64,000 nucleotides of DNA from Chloroflexota bacterium (lineage in GTDB: Bacteria; Chloroflexota; Dehalococcoidia; Tepidiformales; Tepidiformaceae). The stretch is from assembly GCA_026705605.1 (NCBI GenBank), contig JAPPAK010000008.1:166725-230724 (forward strand), in the 5' to 3' direction. Below the pieces are notes generated by a model that did not search any database, was not told where the DNA came from, and worked only from the letters and a program-made list of their open reading frames with translations. This document shows positions 16,755-24,031 of this stretch, piece after piece. Numbering within the stretch: the first letter of the stretch is position 1; each line of letters opens with the position of its first letter. The position numbers were made by a program, and so were the translations under genes.

Positions 16755-17717
16755 CTAGCCGAGCAGCTCCGCGAAGGTGCGCATCTCGCGCTCGATGTCG
16801 GGCCCCATCGGCTGCCACATCAGCTCAGTCGCCCCGCCTGCTTCCAGCGCCTGCAAACGCTCGCGAATTTCTCCGACCGTGCCCGTCAGCTGCGCCGGAG
16901 CCTCGGACTCGGCCGTGAGCGCCTTGCGATCGTGCTCGTTCAGCTCGACCAGGTGCCCGCGGTGGATCTCGAGATGCCGCACGTCCTCGGGGACAGCGGC
17001 GATCGACGATGCCCAGTCCTCCCCGCCCGGAAACGCGTCGAGCGCCTGACCGCGAGCGGCCGTTCCGTGGTAGCGCACCGCCAGCGACGGCGCCGTCGCC
17101 TCGAACGCGCGCTGCGACCGTGGCGACTCGCCCGGGTCGAGCACGGTGCCGGTGCTGAGCACCGCGCACCAATCGAAACCGGGCACGGGCCGGAAGCTCA
17201 CCGTCACGCCGCTCCCGATCTCATGCGCGAACGCCTGCCCGCGCGGCCCTTGCGCGTTGACGAGCACGGGGACGTCGATGGGCCGCTCCGGGGCGAACCC
17301 CTCCGAATGCAGCATCTGCGTCGCCGCCCCGTCGACCTCCACCACCTCGCCCTGAAGCAGCGCCACCACCTGCCGAACGCCGCGCTCGAACTCGCGCCTC
17401 GACAGCATCGGCTGGCCCATCGCCAGCCTGCCCGTGAATCCCGCGCCGAACGCGACCGCCAGCCGCCCCGGCGCCAGCTCGTCGAGCGTGGCGATGGCCG
17501 CTGCCTGCGTCATCGGGTGGCGCAGGTGCGGAACCAGCACGCCCGGCCCCAGCCCGATGCGCTCCGTGCGCTCGGCGATGCGCGCGAGCGTCACCCACAC
17601 ATCGTGGTAAAGCGCGGGCGAGTCGTAGATCCAGACTCGCTCGTAGCCGAGCTGCTCGGCCAGGACGGCCTGCTCGACCGCCGCGCTGTTCGCCGGAAAC
17701 GCACACGAGATGTCCAT
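16755..17717 (-). CDS. LLM-class (luciferase-like, F420-type) oxidoreductase
   Basis: 320 residues. Begins MDISCAFPAN, then AEQLGYERVWIYDSPALYHDVWVTL and the family strand IGLGPGVLVPHLRHPMTQAAAIATL (positions about 55-80), which match the bacterial luciferase-like TIM barrel. A typical AVAFGAGFTGRLAMGQ turn follows. Clearly diverged from the LLM protein at 13285-14193, so not a recent duplicate. It lies 34 bp downstream of an ABC-2 exporter permease, perhaps in one long leftward transcript that runs on to nudC. Substrate unknown; the cofactor is inferred. Confidence 0.83.
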   Translation of the reverse strand: MDISCAFPANSAAVEQAVLAEQLGYERVWIYDSPALYHDVWVTLARIAERTERIGLGPGVLVPHLRHPMTQAAAIATLDELAPGRLAVAFGAGFTGRLAMGQPMLSRREFERGVRQVVALLQGEVVEVDGAATQMLHSEGFAPERPIDVPVLVNAQGPRGQAFAHEIGSGVTVSFRPVPGFDWCAVLSTGTVLDPGESPRSQRAFEATAPSLAVRYHGTAARGQALDAFPGGEDWASSIAAVPEDVRHLEIHRGHLVELNEHDRKALTAESEAPAQLTGTVGEIRERLQALEAGGATELMWQPMGPDIEREMRTFAELLG

Positions 17718-17751
17718 CGTTCGACTCCTGGAAGAGGATGCTAGCAGCGCC

Positions 17752-18528
17752 CTAGACGCGGGGCTCCCACGAGGAGAACCGCAGCGTGACCAGCAGCCCC
17801 GCCACGCCCCACGCCGCGATGACCGCCAGGTGTACCGGCTCGAAACCGGCTCCCGTCTCGAACGGGTTGAAGCCCGTTTGTAGCGCCTCCGAGAGGTGCC
17901 GCACGGGGAACACCGAGCTCACGTGCTCGACCCAGGCGGGCGTACCCGCGTCGGGCGGGATGAACACGTCCGAGATGAACAGGAGCGGCAGGATCGACGC
18001 GTTCACCACGGCCGGCGCCGCGTCCGCGTTCGGGACCATCGCGGCGATCGCGAATCCCATCGCACAGAACGCGAACGCACCCACCGCCAGCGTCACCAGC
18101 ACGGCCGGCATCGTCTGCCCCGGCACGTCCACGTCGTAGAACAGCCAGCCGAACAGCACCACCAGCACGAGCAAGGCCAGCATCAGGATCATCGCGTGCG
18201 CGATGCGCCCGAACAGGAACGCCCAGGGCGGCAACGGCGACCCCCGCACGCGCTTCAGCACGCCCCCGTCCCGGTCGAAGACCCAGCTCATCGCGATCGA
18301 CGTGTAGCACGAGTTCACAATCGTGAGCGCTGCGATCGCGGGGATGTAGAAGGTCGCCCCGCTGATGACGCGGTCGCCGAGGTCAAGGTCGTTGCCCCCG
18401 AAGATGACGTTGAGGATGACGAGGAAGATCAGGGGGAACGCAATCGTGAAAAACGCCGCCGCCGGATTCCGCCGGAAGGCCCGCTCCTGGTACTTGATCT
18501 GGAGGAGCACCAGTCTCACCGCCTTCAC
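17752..18528 (-). CDS. ABC-2 type transporter permease
   Basis: 258 residues with six hydrophobic segments: one after the cytosolic head (about 25-43, AFFTIAFPLIFLVILNVIF), a pair around 65-80 and 105-130, then 140-170, 172-190 and a final one near 228-245. The RNPAAAFFTIAFPL start, the VRGSPLPPWAFLFGRI 'connecting helix' and the ISDVFIPPD loop are typical of the DrrB/NodJ class of two-component exporters. Its ATG overlaps the end of the ATPase gene (ATGA). The cargo could be a drug, lipid or polysaccharide; the sequence does not say. Confidence 0.9.
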   Translation of the reverse strand: MKAVRLVLLQIKYQERAFRRNPAAAFFTIAFPLIFLVILNVIFGGNDLDLGDRVISGATFYIPAIAALTIVNSCYTSIAMSWVFDRDGGVLKRVRGSPLPPWAFLFGRIAHAMILMLALLVLVVLFGWLFYDVDVPGQTMPAVLVTLAVGAFAFCAMGFAIAAMVPNADAAPAVVNASILPLLFISDVFIPPDAGTPAWVEHVSSVFPVRHLSEALQTGFNPFETGAGFEPVHLAVIAAWGVAGLLVTLRFSSWEPRV

Positions 18529-19436
18529 GAGCCCACCTCGCCGTCGCCCTCGTCGGTCAGCCGCAGGAACACATCCTCGAGGGAGAGGCGGCTGACCGTC
18601 AGGTCCTCCAGCTCGATGCCTTCGGCCAGCGCCCAGCTCGTGAGGGCGTTGAGGTCGCGCGTCGGGTCGGCCGTCCGTGCCTCGATCAGCCCTTCGTCTG
18701 CCTCACGCAGCCCCAGTCCGTCCGGGAGCGCCGTCCCCCGCGGCGCACGGAAGCGGATGACCGCGTCCGGGTCGGCTGCGACCAACCCCGCGGGCGTGTC
18801 CTCCGCCACGATCTCGCCGCGCACCATGATCGCGACGCGGTCGGCGAGCGCCTGCGCCTCGTCGAGATAGTGCGTCGTCAGCAGCACGGTCTTCCCCAGC
18901 TCGCGCAGGCTCCGGATCATCGCCCAGGCGCCCCGCCGCGCCGTCGGGTCGAACCCCGTCGTTGGCTCGTCGAGGAACAGCAGTTCCGGGTCTCCCGCCA
19001 GCCCCACGGCCACGTCGAGCCGGCGCTGCTGCCCGCCCGAGAGGCGTCGCACGCGCTGGTCGCGCTGCTCCTCCAGCCCCACCACCTCCAGCACCTCGTC
19101 GAGCGGCAGGGGTCGCGGGTAGAACCCCCGGAACATGTCGACCGTCTCCGAGACGGTCAGGTACGGCTCGAGACCGGTGTGCTGCAGAACGATGCCCGTG
19201 CGTTCCTTGAGCGCGACCTCGTTCCGGCCCGGGTCGAACCCGAGCACGCTCACCTCGCCCGCGGTTCGCGAGCGGTGCCCCTCGAGGATCTCGACCGTCG
19301 TCGTCTTCCCCGCGCCGTTCGGGCCCAGCAGCGCGAACACCTCGCCGCGCTCGATGCGCAGGTCGATGCCGCGCACGGCCTCGAGCTCGCCGTACCGTTT
19401 CCGCAGCCCCCGCACCTTGATGACCGCCTCAGCCAT
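18525..19436 (-). CDS. ABC transporter ATP-binding protein (DrrA-like)
   Basis: 303 residues. Walker A GPNGAGKTT (about 38-46), Q-loop LQHTGLEPYL, signature LSGGQQRRLDVAVGL, Walker B ELLFLDEPTTGFDPT and H-loop LLTTHYLDEAQ are all intact. Residues ~225-300 form a C-terminal DUF4162-like extension with a beta-rich fold (GLVAADPDAVIRFRA, LRDEFL-like SLEDVFLRLT end) common in DrrA-type ATPases. It drives the permease encoded directly downstream. The gene begins the leftward cluster and is divergent from the sodium symporter at 19532. Confidence 0.93.
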   Translation of the reverse strand: MAEAVIKVRGLRKRYGELEAVRGIDLRIERGEVFALLGPNGAGKTTTVEILEGHRSRTAGEVSVLGFDPGRNEVALKERTGIVLQHTGLEPYLTVSETVDMFRGFYPRPLPLDEVLEVVGLEEQRDQRVRRLSGGQQRRLDVAVGLAGDPELLFLDEPTTGFDPTARRGAWAMIRSLRELGKTVLLTTHYLDEAQALADRVAIMVRGEIVAEDTPAGLVAADPDAVIRFRAPRGTALPDGLGLREADEGLIEARTADPTRDLNALTSWALAEGIELEDLTVSRLSLEDVFLRLTDEGDGEVGS

Positions 19437-19531
19437 GCCGCGATCCTAGGGGAGCGGCGGCCAAGGGGCCGCCTGGGGAGCAGGTGTTACGACAGCCGTC
19501 CGCGCCAGGACATCCGTAGACTGAGGCCCCG

Positions 19532-21019
19532 GTGTCTACTGCCTGGGTCATAGCGGTCTTCTCCGTCTATTTCTCACTCCTCATTGTGATCGCCGTCGTC
19601 GGCGCCCGGCGCATGAGGAACATGTCCGAGTACGTGCTCGGCGGCCGGCGGCTGAGCAGCTTCACCGCCGCTCTCAGCGCCGGCTCTTCCACGACGAGCG
19701 CCTGGACCATGCTCGCCCTGCCCGCGCTGGCCTACGTGAGCGGCCTCGTGGAGATGTGGATTCCCCTGGCGGCCGCGGTCGGCCTCTGGTTCAGCTGGAC
19801 CTTCGTCGCGAGGCGGCTCCGCCGCTACACCATCGCCGCCAACGACGTCCTCACGATCCCCGAGTTCTTCGAGGTGCGCTTCGGCGACACCAGCGGAATC
19901 CTGCGGGGGATGACCGGCGCCATCACCATCCTCTTCGTCGTCTTCTACGTGAGCTCCGGGCTGGTGGGCGGCTCCAAGCTGCTCGACACGATGTTCGGCA
20001 TCGAGACCAACACCGGCATCCTGCTGACCTTTGGGGCGGTGGCCTCCTACACCCTGATCGGCGGCTTCCTCGCCGTGTCGCGCACGGACGTCTTCCAGGC
20101 GCTCCTCATGATCATCAGTCTCACCATCATCGCCGCCGTGCTCATCAGCTCGACGGGCAGCCCGTTCGTGGACACGACCGGCGAGACACAGGGCTTCTTC
20201 AACCCGTTCACCAGTACCAGCGGTTCGACGATCGACGCGGTCTTCATCCTGTCCGCTCTCGGATGGGCGTTCGGAGCCTTTGGTGCGCAGCGCATTCTGC
20301 AGCGCTTCATGGCCGTCGACCGCGAGGACCACATCCCCCGGAGCCGCAACCTGTCCTTCGTGTGGCTGGTGCTCGTGTACTCCCTCGCGCTGGTCGTGGG
20401 GCTGGTCGCGCACAGCGCCCTGACGGAGCAAGCGATGCTGGGCGAGGTAACCGATCCCGAGCGCATCTACGTGGTGGTGTCCGAGGTCTTCTTCCATCCC
20501 GCGGTGACCGGCCTCCTCCTGACCGCCGTGATCGCGGCCGTGATGAGCACCGCCGACTCCCAGTTGCTCCTAGCCTCAGCCGTGGCCACCGACGACATGC
20601 CGGTTCTCAAGCGCATCGCCTACGCCATCTCGGAGAACCGCCGCGTCTGGCTGGGCCGCCTCCTCCTCGTCATCATCGGCGGCGTCGGCGTGCTGGTCTC
20701 CGTCTACTTCCCCGGTTCGATCAATGAGCTGGTCGCGTACGCCTGGGGCGGGATGGGGGCGGCCTTTGGGCCGGTCACGATCCTGGCCCTGTTCTGGAGG
20801 CGGTTCAATTTCCCGGGGGCGCTCGCCTCCATCGTCGTCGGGACGGTCGTTGCCTCCATCTGGGCTTTCAGCGACGGCGGACCGTCAGGCATGTGGGACA
20901 TGCAGCCCGCCACCCCGGGCTTCATCCTTGCCTCGGTCGTGGCGGTTGTCGTCACGCTCGCCACGCCGCCCCCGCCCCGAGAGGTCGTCGACCTCTTCGA
21001 CAGGGTCAACGCCCGCTAG
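19532..21019 (+). CDS. sodium:solute symporter (PutP-like)
   Basis: 495 residues from GTG 19532 with 'ctgagg' upstream. SSS-family transporter with about 13 hydrophobic helices. The first helices carry RMRNMSEYVLGGRRLSSF and SAGSSTTSAWTML, which correspond to the Na+ and substrate sites of the proline permease PutP; TIPEFFEVRFGD and GFLAVSRTDVFQALLM are further family motifs. AVMSTADSQLLLASA marks helix 8 with the second Na+ ligands. Most likely takes up proline or a related small solute with Na+. Stand-alone gene. Confidence 0.9.
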   Translation: MSTAWVIAVFSVYFSLLIVIAVVGARRMRNMSEYVLGGRRLSSFTAALSAGSSTTSAWTMLALPALAYVSGLVEMWIPLAAAVGLWFSWTFVARRLRRYTIAANDVLTIPEFFEVRFGDTSGILRGMTGAITILFVVFYVSSGLVGGSKLLDTMFGIETNTGILLTFGAVASYTLIGGFLAVSRTDVFQALLMIISLTIIAAVLISSTGSPFVDTTGETQGFFNPFTSTSGSTIDAVFILSALGWAFGAFGAQRILQRFMAVDREDHIPRSRNLSFVWLVLVYSLALVVGLVAHSALTEQAMLGEVTDPERIYVVVSEVFFHPAVTGLLLTAVIAAVMSTADSQLLLASAVATDDMPVLKRIAYAISENRRVWLGRLLLVIIGGVGVLVSVYFPGSINELVAYAWGGMGAAFGPVTILALFWRRFNFPGALASIVVGTVVASIWAFSDGGPSGMWDMQPATPGFILASVVAVVVTLATPPPPREVVDLFDRVNAR

Positions 21020-21040
21020 CCGTATTCGCCGGCTGGTGGC

Positions 21041-21062
21041 GTGCTGGTGCCGTGCTGGTGCC
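21041..21062 (+). repeat. 11-bp perfect tandem repeat between convergent genes
   Basis: GTGCTGGTGCC occurs twice without spacer at 21041-21051 and 21052-21062, just before the convergent vapC stop. Too short to assign a role. Confidence 0.4.
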
Positions 21063-21063
21063 G

Positions 21064-21459
21064 TTAGGCCATCTTGAGGTCAGGAAAGTAGGAAGCGAAG
21101 AAGCGGCGATCTCGCGTGAGTAACCTGTCGGCTGAAGCGATGGCGTGGGCTCCGATCAGGAAGTCGGGGAGGATGCGCTCCCTGGTCCCCCCGCTCCTTC
21201 GGTAGCGTGTCCAGCGAAGCCCCGCTTCGTACGCAATGTCCGTGTCGACGGGCGATACCACCGCATTGAGTTCCCGAAGGGCGCCATCCAGCGCAGCTCG
21301 GTCACCGAACCGCAGGACGAGTTCCGCGTACACGATGTCGCAGATGACGATTGCGCCTGCGTCGTAGGCTGCTACGAGCTTGTCCCGAGATTCTGCGTGG
21401 AACGGGGACTCGCCCAGGAAGAGATCGAGCAGGACGTTCGTGTCGACTGCTGTGATCAC
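21064..21459 (-). CDS. PIN-domain toxin, VapC type
   Basis: 131 residues. It starts ITAVDTNVLLDLF with the first conserved Asp, then ICDIVYAELVLRF (Glu), AHAIASADRLLTRDRRFF (third and fourth acidic sites), the four-acid PIN nuclease centre. VapC toxins cut tRNA or rRNA when their antitoxin is lost. Its ATG overlaps the stop of the AbrB-type antitoxin gene by 4 bp, the usual order antitoxin-then-toxin. 'DFLIGAHA' is a common VapC variant. This is the second gene of a two-gene operon. Confidence 0.88.
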   Translation of the reverse strand: MITAVDTNVLLDLFLGESPFHAESRDKLVAAYDAGAIVICDIVYAELVLRFGDRAALDGALRELNAVVSPVDTDIAYEAGLRWTRYRRSGGTRERILPDFLIGAHAIASADRLLTRDRRFFASYFPDLKMA

Positions 21460-21689
21460 GCGCCGCGAATCTCCTCGATGTACTCATCTACATCGGAGGG
21501 AATCCCCGGCTGTTCCACTTCATCGAGGATGCCACTCACGCTATCGACGGGATGCTCGCTGGCCGCATGCTTGCGGATGAGAAGCCCCTCGGTGGTGGGC
21601 GTAATGTCGACTTCCACGTTGTGATTCATCCCGTAACGGTCCCTGAGACGCTTGGGAATGGTGATCTGACCACGCTCGGAGATTCGCAT
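21456..21689 (-). CDS. AbrB/MazE-type antitoxin (VapB)
   Basis: 77 residues from ATG 21689 (GGAG five bases upstream); a GTG two codons earlier overlaps that ribosome site and is less likely. The N-terminal ~45 residues MRISERGQITIPKRLRDRYG... are a swapped-hairpin AbrB DNA-binding domain; the acidic C-terminal tail (GILDEVEQPGIPSDVDEYIEEI) is the likely clamp over the VapC active site. It should repress its own promoter together with the toxin; a matching inverted repeat lies just upstream at 21699-21729. Confidence 0.87.
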   Translation of the reverse strand: MRISERGQITIPKRLRDRYGMNHNVEVDITPTTEGLLIRKHAASEHPVDSVSGILDEVEQPGIPSDVDEYIEEIRGA

Positions 21690-21698
21690 GTCCACTCC

Positions 21699-21729
21699 GG
21701 TATGAATTTCCGACTCTCTCTATCATACC
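21699..21729 (-). promoter_or_regulatory. candidate VapBC operator overlapping the -10 box
   Basis: GGTATGA at 21699-21705 and its exact complement TCATACC at 21723-21729 form a 7-bp inverted repeat with a 17-bp centre. On the minus strand the outer arm contains TATGAT, a good -10 hexamer (21727-21722), about 33 bp before the antitoxin start. Spacing and position suit autoregulation by an AbrB-type antitoxin dimer. Confidence 0.5.
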
Positions 21730-21774
21730 TTTCTCGCGAACCCGTCCCTGAACGCATTGCCCACCGAGTCAGGC

Positions 21775-23436
21775 CTACAGCGCCAGCAGTCGCGCCGCGA
21801 TCTCCCGCGCCTCGTCGAGATCCTCCGCGAAGCGATCCTCGGGAACCCGGTCGAGCACGTTCAGAGATTCCATCGCCCTGCGCGACGATCCCCTGAGCCC
21901 CATCACGATCACTTCCGTGTCCTGCACGATCGCCGTGTCTACCAGCTGTTCGACCACGAGGGCCGCGCTGTCGTCCACGTAGACCGTCTCGGAGAAGTCG
22001 AGGATGACCACCTCGTGGTCGCGGATGTCCATGCTGATCGTGGTGATCAGCTTGCTCGAGGATGCCACCGTGAAGCTCCCGCGCAGGGCGACGAGGCCCA
22101 CTCGTGCGGAGAACGCGTCGATATCGCCCGGGCTCTCCTCGCCCGTGAAGAAGCTGCGGTCCAGCAGCGGCACCGATACCACGCTGTCGAGCTGCAGCCG
22201 CTCGAACTGCCGGGCGCTGGCCATGCCCGCCGCTATCAGGCCGATCGCTACCGCGGATACCAGGTCCAGGAACACGGTCATGCCCAGGGTGATCAGCATC
22301 ACCAGCAGGTGCTCACGTTGCACGCGTAAGAGCCGCGTGAGGAAGCGCCAGTCGATGATGTCCCAGCCGACCTTCATCAGGATGCCCGCGAGCACGGCCT
22401 GGGGAATCTCCTCCGCGAGCGGTCCGAGGCCCAGCACCAGTGCTAACAGGATCGCCGCCCGTAGCACTCCCGAGACCGGCGTGCTGCCGCCGGCTCGCAG
22501 GTTCACCACCGTCCCGGGGGTAGCGCCGGCGCCCGCCAGCCCTCCGGAGAGCGCGGCCGCCACGTTGCCGATGCCCTGCCCCATCAGTTCCTTGTTCGGG
22601 TTGTGCTGGGTCCGCGTCATCGAGTCGGCGATGAGCGAGGTCAACAGGCTGTCGATCGCTCCCAGCAGCGCGAGGGTGATGGCTGGCTGCACCATGCTTG
22701 CCAGGAAGCCCGCGTCGAGCGCAGGCAGGCCGAAGTCGGGCAGCCCCCTGGGCACGGCGCCGATGTCGCCGATCACGGGCGTGTTCGAGAGCCAGAGCAC
22801 GCCGATGACGGTTCCCACGACGAGCGCCGCCAGCGTCGGCGGCAGGAACTTCCGGAACTGGCGCGGCCAGAGGATGCCCACCAGCAGGGTCGCCGCGGCG
22901 ATCGCGAACGCCTCGAAATTGACGTCCCCGAGCACCTCCGGCCAGGACCGCATCGCCTTGAGTGGCCCGCCCGTGGGCACGGCCCACCCCAGGAACGGCA
23001 GCGTCTGGATGATGATGATGATGATCCCGATGCCCGACATGAACCCGGACGTCACCGAGTAGGGCGTGTACGAGATGAACCGCCCGATGCGCAGGACGCC
23101 CAGGAGAATCTGGATCACCCCGGCCATCATCGCGATCGCGAGGGCCTTCGAGAGATCGCCGTCGGCGTGCACCGTGAAGATGACCGCCATGGCCACCGAC
23201 GTCGGCGCCGTGGGACCCGAGATCTGCGACCTCGTGCCGCCGAACACCGCCGCAAAGAAGCCCACGGCGATCGCCCCGTACAGCCCTGCCGCCGCCCCCA
23301 GCCCCGAGGCCACGCCGAAGGCGAGCGCGATCGGCAGTCCGACAACCGCCGAGGTGATGCCGCCGAAAATGTCCCCGCGGAACGTATCGAGGCTATAGCT
23401 CACCCGTGGCATGGCTTGGGGAAGGCGATAGGTCAT
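21775..23436 (-). CDS. SulP-family anion transporter with STAS domain
   Basis: 553 residues. N-terminal SLC26/SulP core of about 12-14 helices: DIFGGITSAVVGLPIALAFG, SGPTAPTSVAMAVIF (the anion-binding 'SGPTAPT' site), TSGFMSGIGIIIIIIQTLPFLG and the NKELMGQGIGNVAAALSGGLAGAGATPGT segment. Residues ~435-550 form a cytosolic STAS domain (LRGSFTVASSSKLITTI, DHEVVILDFSETVYVDDSAALVVEQLV). The family carries sulfate or bicarbonate. A beta-carbonic anhydrase gene lies 73 bp upstream in the same direction, so a bicarbonate role (BicA-like) is the better guess, but this is inference from context. Confidence 0.9.
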   Translation of the reverse strand: MTYRLPQAMPRVSYSLDTFRGDIFGGITSAVVGLPIALAFGVASGLGAAAGLYGAIAVGFFAAVFGGTRSQISGPTAPTSVAMAVIFTVHADGDLSKALAIAMMAGVIQILLGVLRIGRFISYTPYSVTSGFMSGIGIIIIIIQTLPFLGWAVPTGGPLKAMRSWPEVLGDVNFEAFAIAAATLLVGILWPRQFRKFLPPTLAALVVGTVIGVLWLSNTPVIGDIGAVPRGLPDFGLPALDAGFLASMVQPAITLALLGAIDSLLTSLIADSMTRTQHNPNKELMGQGIGNVAAALSGGLAGAGATPGTVVNLRAGGSTPVSGVLRAAILLALVLGLGPLAEEIPQAVLAGILMKVGWDIIDWRFLTRLLRVQREHLLVMLITLGMTVFLDLVSAVAIGLIAAGMASARQFERLQLDSVVSVPLLDRSFFTGEESPGDIDAFSARVGLVALRGSFTVASSSKLITTISMDIRDHEVVILDFSETVYVDDSAALVVEQLVDTAIVQDTEVIVMGLRGSSRRAMESLNVLDRVPEDRFAEDLDEAREIAARLLAL

Positions 23437-23509
23437 ATGAAGGGACCGGAAGCATACGAGAATGCCGGACCCCTGTGGGGTAGCTGGTCAGCCGCCCGGC
23501 GGTCGCTGT

Positions 23510-24001
23510 TTAGGAGACCTCGTTCAGCTTCCCCGTCGCGCAGTCGTAAACGAATCCGCGAATGTCGTCCGTGTTCGGAATGAACGGGCTTGCCTTGATA
23601 CGCGCAATCGACTGCCGGACGTCGCCGTCGAGATCGTCGAACGCCTCCATTGCGAACGACGGCCGGATGCCCGTGTCGGCCGCAATCGCGTCTTTCACGT
23701 CGTCGTCGCGGAAGGTCATCATGCCGCAGTCGGTGTGGTGGATGAGCATGATCGAGGTGGTGCCCAGCAGCCGCTGCGAGATCGTGAGCGAGCGGATGGC
23801 GTCATCCGTCACCACGCCCCCCGCGTTGCGGATGACGTGCGCGTCGCCCACGTTGATGCCCAGCAGGGCATGCGTGTCGAGCCGGGCGTCCATGCACGCC
23901 ACCACGGCCAGCCCCAGACCCGGCGGCGCGTGCGCATCACCCTTGTCGAAACTCGCGGCGTAGCTCGCGTTGTTCTCCAGGAGATCGTCGATCGCGGCCA
24001 T
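23510..24001 (-). CDS. beta-class carbonic anhydrase
   Basis: 163 residues, the short beta-class form. Zinc ligands C36 (with the D38/R40 dyad in ACMDARLD) and H89 and C92 in HHTDCG. RNAGGVVTDDAIRSL is the family's conserved strand-loop, and GFVYDCATGKLNEV is the usual C-terminal strand. It interconverts CO2 and bicarbonate. It is encoded 30 bp downstream of an NCS2 permease and 73 bp upstream of a SulP transporter; the three may share a transcript. Cytosolic. Confidence 0.93.
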   Translation of the reverse strand: MAAIDDLLENNASYAASFDKGDAHAPPGLGLAVVACMDARLDTHALLGINVGDAHVIRNAGGVVTDDAIRSLTISQRLLGTTSIMLIHHTDCGMMTFRDDDVKDAIAADTGIRPSFAMEAFDDLDGDVRQSIARIKASPFIPNTDDIRGFVYDCATGKLNEVS

Positions 24002-24031
24002 TGGAGCCTCCCTTCGGGTTGGGGGCGCTCG

